Source: Nocardia abscessus NBRC 100374 (GTDB lineage Bacteria > Actinomycetota > Actinomycetes > Mycobacteriales > Mycobacteriaceae). Taken from it: a DNA stretch of 60,431 bases. The notes under the pieces were generated by a model that searched no databases, was not told the DNA's origin, and was given only the letters and a program-made list of their open reading frames with translations. Of the stretch, positions 1 through 7,447 are shown in pieces. The position numbers were made by a program, and so were the translations under genes. Position 1 is the stretch's first letter, and the number at the start of each line of letters is the position of its first letter. The stretch lies in contig NZ_BAFP01000268.1 in NCBI RefSeq assembly GCF_000308455.1, positions 1 through 60,431 of the forward strand, written 5' to 3'.

Positions 1-1
1 A

Positions 2-8
2 GATATCT
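2..8. other. Putative left attachment-site core (GATATCT)
   Basis: The 7-base word GATATCT lies at the extreme left end and recurs at 60423-60429, the extreme right end. It sits 26 bases upstream of the serine integrase start, the usual place for the att site of such phages. Serine integrases recombine at short shared cores, so this is consistent with attL or attR. The true core may be longer or shorter, because the flanking host sequence is not in the window. Confidence 0.45.
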
Positions 9-33
9 GTCAATAGGGGGGTATTCTCGCTGT

Positions 34-1494
34 GTGACAGAACGAGTACGGGAAGCCAGGCGGGCGCGCCTCGAGGTTGCCGCTCAGCTGCGAGCCGTGA
101 TCTACGCGCGGGTGTCGAAGCCTGGTGAGAAGTCGGTCAAGGATCAGGAGAAGGTCGGCCGCCGCGACCTAGCCAACCTCGGCGCGGTGGTCGTGGCTGT
201 GTTCAGTGACAAACTGTCCGCCAGTCGGTATCGCCGCGTCCAGGAGCGGCCGGGGTTCATTCAGACGAAGAACTTCATCGGCGCCGGCAAGGCCGAGTTG
301 CTGTGGACCTTCGCCAACAACCGGGCAGCCAGAGACCTCGACGACTACGTTCCGTTGCGTCGGCTGTGTATCGAGACCGGAACCTTGTGGCGGTACGGCA
401 ACCGCACCTACGACCTGTCGAAGCCTGCCGATCGCCGTGCCGCGAACGCGGATGCGATGAGGGCCGAGGAGCAGTCCGACGACATCAGCGAGAACGTCAA
501 CCGCGGTGTGCAGGAGGCGCTCGAGGACGGCAAGCCGCACGGGAAGCTACCGAAGGGGTATCGGATCATTCGGGATCCAGACACCGGGAAGTCGCTCAAC
601 CGGGAGCCAATCCCCGCTCAGGCGGAGATCATTCGGCTGGCGGCGCAGCGGGTTCTGAACCGGGAGTCGTTGCGGTCGGTGAGCGCTGACCTCGCGCCGC
701 GGTGGGAAGCCGTAGGGGGGAAGGGGAGATTCGACCCACGTTCTCTGCGTGATCTGCTGATCAATCCGACCTACGCCGGGATGCGCACCTACAAGGGCAA
801 GGTGTCCGGGCCGGGTACGTGGGAGGGGATAATCACGCCGGAGCAGCACAAGCGGCTGCGTAGCGAACTGATGCACCCTAGCCGGGTCACGGCGCGGGGA
901 TCAGCTCCCGCTCATCTGCTCAGCTACATCGCCCGCTGTGGCGTCTGCAATGCGCACATGGAGGCCAAGGTTCCGTCGCCTGGGGGGCCGAAGACGAAAC
1001 CGTACTACGGCTGCCCGAAGTGGCATGTGAGCCGTGCGATCGTTCGCGTGAACGTGCATGTGGAGGAGCTGTTGATGCAGCTGTTCGAGCGGCCGGACAC
1101 GCTGGCGTTGTTCGCTGCGAATGCATCCCACGATGAGGTTTCGATCGATGACGAGCTGGCGACGATCGACCAGCTGCGCACCGAGATCACGGAGTACGTG
1201 AAAGACGCGGCCCGGACTCGGATGTCGGCGATCGCGGTTTCGACGTATGTGGAGGAGTTGGAGCGGCAGATCGAGGAGGCGCAGGGGCGTATCAACGCGA
1301 TGAGCGCCGCTGTGGATCCATTGGTGGCCGACAGCATCGCCCCCGATGCCCGGAGGCGGTGGGCGAGACGCGGCCTCATGCAGAAGCGCGAGATCATCCG
1401 TCGCTCGGTGGAAGTGAGGATCGTCCGGGTTGGTAGTCGCGGACCGTACAGCGAGATCGGCGTGGAGGTGCGCCCGCTGTTCGCCGCAGCCTGA
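34..1494 (+). CDS. int: Large serine recombinase (phage integrase)
   Basis: A 486-residue site-specific recombinase that would integrate and excise the phage. The N-terminal resolvase domain (about 18-160) carries YARVS with the nucleophilic serine at residue 28. A recombinase domain follows, with GKLPKGYR near 170 and LINPTYAG near 245. A zinc-ribbon region has CGVC at 302-305 and a third cysteine at 327, and the C-terminal part is a long coiled coil (about 370-440). The fourth zinc cysteine usual in this family is not where expected; a histidine in KWH may replace it. The start is GTG at 34, and no other start makes a full catalytic domain. The position next to the left terminus fits an adjacent att site. 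Confidence 0.95.
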   Translation: MTERVREARRARLEVAAQLRAVIYARVSKPGEKSVKDQEKVGRRDLANLGAVVVAVFSDKLSASRYRRVQERPGFIQTKNFIGAGKAELLWTFANNRAARDLDDYVPLRRLCIETGTLWRYGNRTYDLSKPADRRAANADAMRAEEQSDDISENVNRGVQEALEDGKPHGKLPKGYRIIRDPDTGKSLNREPIPAQAEIIRLAAQRVLNRESLRSVSADLAPRWEAVGGKGRFDPRSLRDLLINPTYAGMRTYKGKVSGPGTWEGIITPEQHKRLRSELMHPSRVTARGSAPAHLLSYIARCGVCNAHMEAKVPSPGGPKTKPYYGCPKWHVSRAIVRVNVHVEELLMQLFERPDTLALFAANASHDEVSIDDELATIDQLRTEITEYVKDAARTRMSAIAVSTYVEELERQIEEAQGRINAMSAAVDPLVADSIAPDARRRWARRGLMQKREIIRRSVEVRIVRVGSRGPYSEIGVEVRPLFAAA

Positions 1495-1841
1495 ACTGCG
1501 GGGCGTTACTCACGACACGGTAACGATTCGGACTTTTCGGAATATTAGCTACGGCAGCGTAGTCCGTGAACTACGCATGACCGGTGCATGAATCGCCCTT
1601 GACTCAACAGTGCCATATCGTGGGCATTCATGGTCTGGGGTGTAGCCATTACCGTGCGTACCACGAGTCGAACCCTATGGCTTGCTGCATATTTGCCCAT
1701 GATCATCCCCGTTACCGGCCGGAAATACATGCACGAATCCCTCTGAATCCTCTAGGCTGCCCGACCTGCGCTCATTATGATCTGATGCACGGTTGATAAG
1801 TAAACGATCAGGGCAGGGTCTGGTAGCTGAGGGGTGACGAT
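1495..1841. other. Lower-GC non-coding gap between integrase and immunity genes
   Basis: About 350 bases without a convincing gene. Base composition is clearly less GC-rich than the rest, and the short reading frames here lack the GC-rich third positions of neighbouring genes. An imperfect inverted repeat, CATGAATCGCCC at 1587-1598 with GGGCATTCATG at 1622-1632, could fold or bind a protein. The words GCATGA and CATGCACGAATC recur nearby. It could hold integrase-accessory sites or promoters, but no confident -35/-10 pair was found. Confidence 0.5.
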
Positions 1842-1886
1842 GTGAACACGGATGAGGCAGGCTCGTTAGCAGGGGCAGCCCTATGA
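1842..1886 (+). CDS. Possible 14-residue leader peptide
   Basis: A very short frame begins with GTG at 1842, a few bases after GAGGGGTG (1829-1836), which could act as a ribosome-binding site. It ends at a TGA that overlaps the ATG of the next gene by four bases (ATGA at 1883-1886). The predicted peptide is MNTDEAGSLAGAAL. The overlap is the same coupling pattern used throughout this phage, so it may serve as a translational lead-in. Nothing in the peptide suggests a function of its own, and it may be chance. Confidence 0.3.
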   Translation: MNTDEAGSLAGAAL

Positions 1887-2287
1887 CCAGCATGGAACCC
1901 GAGTTAGGTTCGACGCCAGACGATCTCGCCAGGCTGGTCGGCATCGAAATCTCCCCACCGTGCGGAACGGTTGCCGTGCGGGGCGATTGGTTCATCATCG
2001 GTACGGTGATCGTGCACGTGCACGGGAGTCCCGTGGAGGCCGTCCCGCGTGAGGGCATCCGCGACGACGAGAAGCAGTTCCTTTTGGTGATGGCGGAGCG
2101 AGTCTGCTTCGCCGGGCGGGCCGCTCTAGCTGGCTGGAAGTACGACTCGAGGGTCGGGTGGGCGACCGACGTGAGAGTGCACCGCGACTATGAAGACCGC
2201 CTGCGCCGCCGAAGTTCTTCCATGTGCTCCTCGGAGGGCGGCACGGTATTGGCGATGGCAGGGTCCATCGACCCGTCCGGCAAGTAG
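1883..2287 (+). CDS. Hypothetical protein, 134 residues, convergent with the repressor
   Basis: Not recognised. It starts at ATG 1883. The middle part (residues 25-60) looks like a compact beta-rich domain (GTVAVRGDWFIIGTVIVHVHG), and the tail is arginine- and serine-rich. The last 100 bases overlap the 3' end of the leftward repressor gene, so the C-terminal tail may be an accident of reading antisense to that gene. It is the only + strand gene between integrase and the immunity switch. A recombination-directionality or superinfection role would fit the position but is pure guesswork. Confidence 0.5.
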   Translation: MTSMEPELGSTPDDLARLVGIEISPPCGTVAVRGDWFIIGTVIVHVHGSPVEAVPREGIRDDEKQFLLVMAERVCFAGRAALAGWKYDSRVGWATDVRVHRDYEDRLRRRSSSMCSSEGGTVLAMAGSIDPSGK

Positions 2288-2556
2288 ACCGGATCGCGCT
2301 TCTTCTGCGCCTCGGCGGTGCGCCGAGCTGACGCCATGAATTCCTCTGGGGTCATTCCGAACGCTTGAGCGAGCCTATCGAGCTGCTCCATGTCAATCGC
2401 AACGAGTCCTCGCTCCATCCTGCTCAGAGTCGGCCGAGGGATGCCGGCCAGCTCGGCGAGTACCTTCTGGTCGAGCTTCTTCGCCGCGCGCTGTACGCGC
2501 ACTTCGGTAGCGACCATCAGAGTCAGTTCTCCGACGCCGCGAGGGTTCGTAGCCAC
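2188..2556 (-). CDS. XRE-family repressor (probable immunity repressor)
   Basis: A 122-residue DNA-binding protein with a Cro/CI-type helix-turn-helix at about 17-73 (QKVLAELAGIPRPTLSRMER is the recognition region). It is followed by a charged tail rich in arginine and glutamate. It is the only leftward gene in the left arm and diverges from the Cro-like gene at 2695, the standard layout of a lysis-lysogeny switch. The start is GTG at 2554-2556 with no Shine-Dalgarno sequence, while a -10-like TACTCT lies seven bases upstream on the same strand, so the message may be leaderless. It lacks a CI-type cleavage domain, so induction may depend on the antirepressor at 3095. Confidence 0.85.
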   Translation of the reverse strand: MATNPRGVGELTLMVATEVRVQRAAKKLDQKVLAELAGIPRPTLSRMERGLVAIDMEQLDRLAQAFGMTPEEFMASARRTAEAQKKRDPVYLPDGSMDPAIANTVPPSEEHMEELRRRRRSS

Positions 2557-2694
2557 CCGTTGAGAGTAGGACAGGGTGTGCCAAATGGAAAAGAGGTCAC
2601 TTCCAGAGGCGGTAAGGGTGTCCTAGCAGCAACAAGTCGCAAGATTGCGCGCTGCACCCTTGCGAATGTGCCAAATGAGCGTATCGTGATTCAT
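2557..2694. promoter_or_regulatory. Divergent immunity switch with repeated TGTGCCA operators
   Basis: An exact 11-base repeat TGTGCCAAATG occurs at 2577-2587 and 2667-2677. A third, inverted TGTGCCA lies at 2696-2702 over the start of the rightward gene. The rightward promoter can be read as TTGCGA (2660-2665), a 16-base spacer and TATCGT (2682-2687), with the second repeat inside the spacer. The leftward promoter can be read as TTTCCA, a 17-base spacer and TACTCT (complement of 2563-2568), with the first repeat inside its spacer. Both put the transcript start at or next to the start codon. The repeats are seen directly; repressor binding is inferred. Confidence 0.65.
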
Positions 2695-2937
2695 ATGGCA
2701 CATCAGCCCGGCTGGTCTCAACGAGTAGCGACTGGCCTACGAAGCGCAATCACAGCGTCCGGCCTATCGGTCCGCTCTCTCTCTGAGATCACCGGCATTC
2801 CTCTCTCGACGCTCAACAGGCGCGTGCGGGGCTTCGCCCCCTGGGACACAGCGCAAATCGAGGCTGTCGCTGAAGCCATTCAGTGCGACCCAAAGGATCT
2901 CATACCTTCCGACGACGCGGAAGCGGAGGCGTCGTGA
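2695..2937 (+). CDS. Cro-like / small helix-turn-helix protein
   Basis: An 80-residue protein with a helix-turn-helix-like core at about 15-68 (SGLSVRSLSEITGIPLSTLN, then a helix ending PKDLIPSD). It is the first gene rightward from the switch and opposes the repressor, the position of Cro in lambdoid phages. The start is the ATG at 2695, because this lies just after the likely promoter and the protein begins immediately before the domain. A longer upstream frame would read through the operators and the repressor gene and is rejected. No Shine-Dalgarno sequence precedes it. It could instead be an excisionase-type factor. Confidence 0.75.
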   Translation: MAHQPGWSQRVATGLRSAITASGLSVRSLSEITGIPLSTLNRRVRGFAPWDTAQIEAVAEAIQCDPKDLIPSDDAEAEAS

Positions 2938-3098
2938 GCAAACCACGTCCCGCCGTCGACCCCGCTATGCAGGCGTGGATCGACGAACAGATGAAGCACT
3001 TCCCCCAGGGCTCGATGGCTCCGGCCGTACAGATGCTGCTCGCGTTCGAGCGCTCGGACTGCGACAGAGCCGCCGCACAGAAGGGAGCGGCGGCATGA
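2934..3098 (+). CDS. Small hypothetical early protein
   Basis: A 54-residue protein starting at GTG 2934 in a GTGA overlap with the preceding stop. It is rich in Met, Gln and Ala, with a likely helix (MQAWIDEQMKHFPQGSMAPAVQMLLAFERS) through most of its length. No family is recognised. It lies between the Cro-like gene and the antirepressor and is coupled to both, so it probably belongs to the lytic decision operon. Confidence 0.6.
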   Translation: MSKPRPAVDPAMQAWIDEQMKHFPQGSMAPAVQMLLAFERSDCDRAAAQKGAAA

Positions 3099-3946
3099 GC
3101 ACCCTTGTCCCCGCTCGCGATGCCTCTCCGTTCGACGCGATCAAGCGCACCCGTCCGGACGGCTCGGAGTACTGGTCGGCTCGCGACCTCTGCAAGGTGG
3201 TCGAGTACGAGACGTGGCGGAACTTCGCCGCCGCGATCGACCGCGCCAAGATCGCCGCGCAGAACTCCGGAGCGAACCCTGATTCGGAGTTTGTGCAGGT
3301 CGGTCAGCTTGTCGACGTCGGCAACCTGGGCAAGCAGGAGCGCGAGGACTACGAACTGTCCCGCTTCGGTGCCTACCTGACGGTGATGAATGGCGACCCC
3401 CGCAAGCCCGCAATCGCCGCGGCGCAGGCGTATTTCGCGATCCGCACTCGTGAGGCGGAAGTGACCGAGCTGGAGCCTCGTCGGCAGGCCGAGCTTGTCA
3501 CGAAGGCGGATCTGGCCCGCATGGTGCTGGAGATCGAGGAGGAGAAGGCGGTCATGGCCGCTGCTCTGGAGTCGGCCGCCCCGGCTGTCGCCTACCACGA
3601 TCGGTATGTCGCGAACGACGATGCGGCGACGGTGAAGGTGTGGGGAGCGCAGCATGGTCTGACGCAGCCGCAGGCGTTCGCGCTGCTGGTGGACAGGAAG
3701 CTGATCTACCGGGTGTTGATCGGTGAGCGCTGGTCGGAGACCGAACAGCGGAAGATCGCCGAGCACGAGTACCGCGCGTACGCCAAGTATCTTGACTGGT
3801 TCGACCTGCGTCCCCAGCATGAAGCGCCGCGGCATCACAACGGGCAGGTGCGCCAGACGCTGTATGTCCGCCAGCAGTTCGCGTTGCAGGTCGCCGAGAA
3901 GTGCGGACTCTCCGGGCAGCTGCGCCTCGATGGCGGTGCGGCATGA
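3095..3946 (+). CDS. ant: Phage antirepressor (BRO/DinD-like N-terminus, ANT-like C-terminus)
   Basis: A 283-residue protein. The N-terminal part (11-115) has the pattern of BRO-N/DinD-type domains: PFDAIKRTRPDGSEYWSARDL, then a conserved helical stretch ending NGDPRKPAIAAAQAYFAIRT. A charged helix links it to a C-terminal ANT-like domain (about 166-275) with LTQPQAFALLVDRKLIYR and QTLYVRQQFA. Proteins of this type bind or sequester phage repressors and trigger lytic growth. ATG 3095 is chosen because it overlaps the previous stop and begins exactly at the domain; a longer frame upstream would overlap the preceding gene completely. Confidence 0.85.
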   Translation: MSTLVPARDASPFDAIKRTRPDGSEYWSARDLCKVVEYETWRNFAAAIDRAKIAAQNSGANPDSEFVQVGQLVDVGNLGKQEREDYELSRFGAYLTVMNGDPRKPAIAAAQAYFAIRTREAEVTELEPRRQAELVTKADLARMVLEIEEEKAVMAAALESAAPAVAYHDRYVANDDAATVKVWGAQHGLTQPQAFALLVDRKLIYRVLIGERWSETEQRKIAEHEYRAYAKYLDWFDLRPQHEAPRHHNGQVRQTLYVRQQFALQVAEKCGLSGQLRLDGGAA

Positions 3947-4143
3947 GCGATCAGTTGATCACCGCTACCTGCATGGTCTGCGACACCGGCATTCACTGGT
4001 TCGAGTGCCCAACGGGCGGCTGGTGGGCGCACGACGTGCATCCCGCCGACCACCATGACGCCGCGACGCTGGTCGAGGTCGAAGAGGACATGACCAACGA
4101 CGGCCTGTGGATCACCGTCGGCATCAAGGGCGGTGCGGCATGA
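3943..4143 (+). CDS. Small hypothetical protein with Cys/His/Trp-rich core
   Basis: A 66-residue protein in an ATGA overlap with the antirepressor gene. The core TCMVCDTGIHWFECPTGGWW has a CxxC pair plus a later cysteine and many histidines (HDVHPADHH), so it may bind a metal. No family is recognised with confidence. Confidence 0.65.
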   Translation: MSDQLITATCMVCDTGIHWFECPTGGWWAHDVHPADHHDAATLVEVEEDMTNDGLWITVGIKGGAA

Positions 4144-4427
4144 ACCCGTGGGGCGAGTCGGTTTCCGAGGCGATCGATCCCGAGCGTGAACGCCGAGTCG
4201 ATGCCATCGTCTGGCGGCGGCTAGGCAAGCGGTTCCGTGAGTGCACGCCGCAGGAGATCCAGCAGCTGATCGCCGTGATCAATGCGGAGGCTGCCGAGGA
4301 TCATCGCCGCGCGCTCGCGGCCGAACGGACACTCGCCGCCGATCGGGCGATGATCGACCAGTACAACGCCTCCGTTACCGATGGCGTGAACCAGGCGGAG
4401 CAGTGGGCGAACGGCGGTGCGTCGTGA
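4140..4427 (+). CDS. Hypothetical early protein, helical
   Basis: A 95-residue acidic, mostly helical protein starting at ATG 4140 in an ATGA overlap. The middle (PQEIQQLIAVINAEAAEDHR) and the Ala/Glu/Arg-rich stretch after it suggest a coiled coil. It is not recognised, and nothing points to an enzyme. Confidence 0.65.
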   Translation: MNPWGESVSEAIDPERERRVDAIVWRRLGKRFRECTPQEIQQLIAVINAEAAEDHRRALAAERTLAADRAMIDQYNASVTDGVNQAEQWANGGAS

Positions 4428-4519
4428 TCCTCCTCCTGACTCCTGTCGCCGTCGGCTTGATCCTCTCCTTCCCTGTGCATCTTCTCGTCGCTCACGCGAT
4501 CAAGAGGGGGCGGAGATGA
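4424..4519 (+). CDS. Tiny single-pass membrane protein
   Basis: A 31-residue protein starting at GTG 4424, coupled through GTGA to the gene before and through ATGA to the gene after. Nearly all of it is one hydrophobic segment (LLLTPVAVGLILSFPVHLLV) followed by a basic tail (KRGRR), so a membrane orientation with the C-terminus inside is likely. Tight overlaps on both sides support a real gene. Confidence 0.6.
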   Translation: MILLLTPVAVGLILSFPVHLLVAHAIKRGRR

Positions 4520-4977
4520 GCCACGTCAACGTGACGAGCTGGTCGGTACGGAAGAGGCACCTCGCCGAGCCGAATGCCGGGTACACGCTGTGCCACACCG
4601 TGGCCGTCCGGCCAGGGGATAACTGCGTGGGCCAGCCGCTGAAGCAGTACCACATCAACGCCCTGCCTCTGTGCAAGAAGTGCGAGAAGTCAAGCTCCCT
4701 CGGCGCGGTCCCCCCTGCCGCCGAGGGTGGGCGTCCCGGCGGTGATGGCAGCGGACCCCTCGCCGCGCCCCGCCGGGACATGCCCGACGAGCAGACCGCC
4801 GCACTGCGGCGCTGGTACGACGCGCTGTTCCTGATCGCGAGTAACCCCTGCTCGAACGGTGATCCGGCAGTGGCCTGCCCGGACGAGTTCGGCGCCGACC
4901 GGAAGCGGTGGTGCAGCTACTGCATCGCTGCCGATGCCCTGAATCCCCGCGTGCCCGACGAGGGGGTGCAGCGATGA
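4516..4977 (+). CDS. Two-part Cys-rich hypothetical protein
   Basis: A 153-residue protein with two cysteine-bearing ends joined by a Pro/Gly-rich linker (about 65-90). The N-terminal part has CHT, NC and CKKC; the C-terminal part has PCSNGD, ACP and WCSYC. The pattern suggests two small metal-binding modules fused together. No specific family is recognised. The start is ATG 4516, four bases into the previous stop. Confidence 0.65.
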   Translation: MSHVNVTSWSVRKRHLAEPNAGYTLCHTVAVRPGDNCVGQPLKQYHINALPLCKKCEKSSSLGAVPPAAEGGRPGGDGSGPLAAPRRDMPDEQTAALRRWYDALFLIASNPCSNGDPAVACPDEFGADRKRWCSYCIAADALNPRVPDEGVQR

Positions 4978-5435
4978 GCGACCGCGAACACATCGCCGAA
5001 ACGCTGGCCCGCGCGGCATACACGAAGGGCCGCACCACCGGCCCCGAGTGGGAAACGCTGGACAACGCTTGGCTTCGCGACCACTACCGGGCGATGGGCG
5101 AGTACTACGCCGACGCCCTCGCCGAGGCCGGTCACCTTCCGGAGTCCATCGGGTTCCTGTTGCTGGCGAAGCAGGGGAAGAACCTGCGCATCGTCCGGGA
5201 TCTCACCGGCGCCGCAGGGGCCGAACAGCTTCAAGCGGAGTGCCAGGAGCACGCCGCCGCGAACCCAGAGTGGTACGGGAAGTTCGAGTACCTGACCGCT
5301 TCTGTCTCCCTCTGCGCGGCAGCCCCCTCTGCCGCTGCCGAGGGCGGGACGCACCCGGAGGGCTCCGGCGAGCTGCAGAGAACCGCTGTCGAGACCGAGG
5401 GTGCGTCCCAATCCGGCGGGGGTGAGCAGCAGTGA
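4974..5435 (+). CDS. Hypothetical early protein with disordered tail
   Basis: A 153-residue protein. The first 110 residues look folded and helical (ETLARAAYTKGRTTGPEWETLDN). The last 40 (Ala/Gly/Ser/Glu/Gln-rich) look disordered. Not recognised. The start is ATG 4974 in an ATGA overlap. Confidence 0.65.
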   Translation: MSDREHIAETLARAAYTKGRTTGPEWETLDNAWLRDHYRAMGEYYADALAEAGHLPESIGFLLLAKQGKNLRIVRDLTGAAGAEQLQAECQEHAAANPEWYGKFEYLTASVSLCAAAPSAAAEGGTHPEGSGELQRTAVETEGASQSGGGEQQ

Positions 5436-5869
5436 GCGACAACGTGAGCCACTTCCCCGGCTCGGATCTCGCTATCCGCACACTCCACGCGGAGATCGAA
5501 CGCCTGGCGTCCATCGCGTCGCAGGCGTACATCTCCCGTACCCCGCTGCGTATCGAGCACACCACCGACAGTCACCGCTCGGAGATGCAGTGGTGGCACG
5601 ACGACAACGGCCTGAAGATCTTCACCTGCGACGGCGGGGTCTACGTCTCCTCGACGCTCCAGTTCCAGTACTGGCCGGACTGGTACGCGCTGTCGAACCA
5701 GCAGGTTCGGACGATCGCGAACGCACTGTGGTCGGCCGCAGCTTACGTCGAGCCTTCTTCCCCTGATTCCTCACCACAGCCTCACCCGCTGCGTAGTGAG
5801 GCTGCACGCCCCGAACCGTCACGTGATGGCGATCTCGGCGGTCCGGGGCGTGCCACCAACTTCCCCTGA
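5432..5869 (+). CDS. Hypothetical early protein
   Basis: A 145-residue protein starting at GTG 5432 in a GTGA overlap. An N-terminal helix (HAEIERLASIASQAY) is followed by a beta-rich section with many tryptophans and tyrosines (MQWWHDDNGLKIFTCDGGVY), then a Pro/Ser/Arg-rich, probably unstructured tail. Not recognised. Confidence 0.65.
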   Translation: MSDNVSHFPGSDLAIRTLHAEIERLASIASQAYISRTPLRIEHTTDSHRSEMQWWHDDNGLKIFTCDGGVYVSSTLQFQYWPDWYALSNQQVRTIANALWSAAAYVEPSSPDSSPQPHPLRSEAARPEPSRDGDLGGPGRATNFP

Positions 5870-5941
5870 CAAGGGAAATGGCCGCCGGAGCCCCACTCCG
5901 ACGACCACCAGAAAACAACACGCGAGAAAGAAGTCTACCCC

Positions 5942-6463
5942 ATGAAGGTCATCCATTCCCCTGCCTGCCAACGGAAGCTGGCGGACTGGTTCCGAGAGCC
6001 CTACGACTCCATGCCACGCCGACTGGCCTCTTTCGCCTACGACCACACCGATCTCGAGATCCGCGACCTGCTGTTGACGATCTTCGATGAGGACCCGGCC
6101 GACTCCGATGCGGCTGTGGCCGCGCGGGAGCTGTGGCCGCTGCTGCTGCTCCGCGAGCCCCTGCACTCCCCGGAGGAGTTGCGGGACGAACTGGACTCGC
6201 TGGCCGGTGAGTACGTGGCGCTGAAGCAGCGGACCGAAGCGTTGGCGGCGCGGTTCCGGGCGCTGGAGCCGTGGTCGGAGATGTGGAACCGCTACCCGCA
6301 CGACGACCCCGAGTTCGGTGGACTGAACATCGACTGGACCGCGCGGGGGTTGGGGGCCGCTGCGTCGATGCTGGGCGGTTTCGTGGCCGAGAGCATCGAG
6401 GACGCGCGCGGGTACGCGGCGAAGATCCGGGTGTACGACGAGTCCGAGGCGGCGGTCCAGTGA
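5942..6463 (+). CDS. Hypothetical early protein, helical
   Basis: A 173-residue protein starting at ATG 5942. A 72-base gap precedes it, one of the few breaks in this arm. The gap is A-rich and ends GAGAAAGAAG some ten bases before the start, a plausible ribosome-binding site. The sequence is acidic and Leu/Ala-rich, with a likely coiled coil at about 80-105 (RDELDSLAGEYVALKQRTEA). Not recognised. Confidence 0.65.
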   Translation: MKVIHSPACQRKLADWFREPYDSMPRRLASFAYDHTDLEIRDLLLTIFDEDPADSDAAVAARELWPLLLLREPLHSPEELRDELDSLAGEYVALKQRTEALAARFRALEPWSEMWNRYPHDDPEFGGLNIDWTARGLGAAASMLGGFVAESIEDARGYAAKIRVYDESEAAVQ

Positions 6464-7065
6464 TCGACGACTACGCGGATTCCTACCGCAACTTCCTCAC
6501 CTACGCCGCAAAGCTCGAGATGACGATCCTGCACGACGAGGGCCTGTACCGACACCTCCAGTTCGGTACGCGCGGTGCCTGCGGCTGGTTCGAGCTCGTC
6601 ACCTGGCCGGGCAACCTCGCGATCAATGGCGATATCGGGAACTACGTCTTCGCCCGCCTCGACGACATGTTCGAGTTCTTCTCCGGCAGTAGCGAAGGCT
6701 CGATCAACCCGGGCTACTGGGACGAGAAGATCCGCGCGGGCCGGAAGACCATGGTGTTCTCGGATGAGGAGTTCCGTCGCCAGGTTGTCGAGTACTTCTG
6801 GGAGCGCCGCGACGACTACGACGGCGAACGGCGGGAGTTGTTCAAGGCGATCCGTGAAGACGTCCTGGAATGCTCCTACTGCATCGAGGACGCTCACGCG
6901 AATTTGGAGCGCTTCGAGTACGTGCCGGTGAGTGGCCGGAAGACCTTCCAGTTCCGCGATACGTGGGAGTGGAACCTCCGGGACTGGGACATCCACTACC
7001 TGCGCGCCTGCCACGCCATCGTCTGGGGCATCAGCAGGTACCGCGCATTGGCGGTGACCCGATGA
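6460..7065 (+). CDS. Hypothetical early protein, aromatic-rich
   Basis: A 201-residue protein starting at GTG 6460, overlapping the previous stop. It is rich in Tyr, Trp, Phe, Asp and Glu, and contains ECSYC near residue 145. It looks like a single folded globular domain. No family is recognised. Confidence 0.7.
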   Translation: MIDDYADSYRNFLTYAAKLEMTILHDEGLYRHLQFGTRGACGWFELVTWPGNLAINGDIGNYVFARLDDMFEFFSGSSEGSINPGYWDEKIRAGRKTMVFSDEEFRRQVVEYFWERRDDYDGERRELFKAIREDVLECSYCIEDAHANLERFEYVPVSGRKTFQFRDTWEWNLRDWDIHYLRACHAIVWGISRYRALAVTR

Positions 7066-7286
7066 TCTCCGGCCGCGCAACTCTCGCCTGCATCTCCTAC
7101 GCGATGTCCCTCGTCGGCCACCCGGGCTTCGACATCGCCCGCGACCTGATGCTGCTGTCGCAGCGGGAGTGGCGGGGGTTCCTCGCCGAGACGGCCGCTA
7201 CCTATCCGCTGGGTTCTGCGGAGCACGAGGTGGCGGTGGAGTTCCAGCGGCTCATCCGCACCAACGGGGCGGTGATCGCGGCATGA
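7062..7286 (+). CDS. Small hypothetical protein
   Basis: A 74-residue protein starting at ATG 7062 in an ATGA overlap. Two helices are likely (FDIARDLMLLSQREWRGFLAE and EHEVAVEFQRLIRT). Not recognised. Confidence 0.6.
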   Translation: MISGRATLACISYAMSLVGHPGFDIARDLMLLSQREWRGFLAETAATYPLGSAEHEVAVEFQRLIRTNGAVIAA

Positions 7287-7447
7287 GACTCCCGCATCTT
7301 CCTCACCCGCATCTGCCGCAGCTGTGGCATCGCGGCTTGTCCGCTGACGACCTCACCACCTCCGCTGCCGTGGCCCGGTGGGCGGAGTGGACACCGACAC
7401 ACACCTGGATGGCCGAGCACGGCCGGAACGAGGGGGAGACCCGATGA
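7283..7447 (+). CDS. Small hypothetical protein, His/Pro-rich N-terminus
   Basis: A 54-residue protein in an ATGA overlap. It opens with a repeat-like stretch, RLPHLPHPHLPQLWHR, then a Trp-rich helix. Histidine spacing could allow metal binding, but no family is recognised. Confidence 0.5.
   Translation: MRLPHLPHPHLPQLWHRGLSADDLTTSAAVARWAEWTPTHTWMAEHGRNEGETR

Noticed and set aside
1640..1700. A tRNA-like word (GAGTCGAACCC) in the gap after the integrase
   Set aside because: The surrounding bases do not form an acceptor stem or anticodon arm.
1545..1730. A 61-codon - strand frame in the gap after the integrase
   Set aside because: No ribosome-binding site, composition unlike the phage genes, and no domain.
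2365..2694. N-terminal extension of the Cro-like gene
   Set aside because: It would read through the repressor gene and both operators; the helix-turn-helix protein is complete from ATG 2695.
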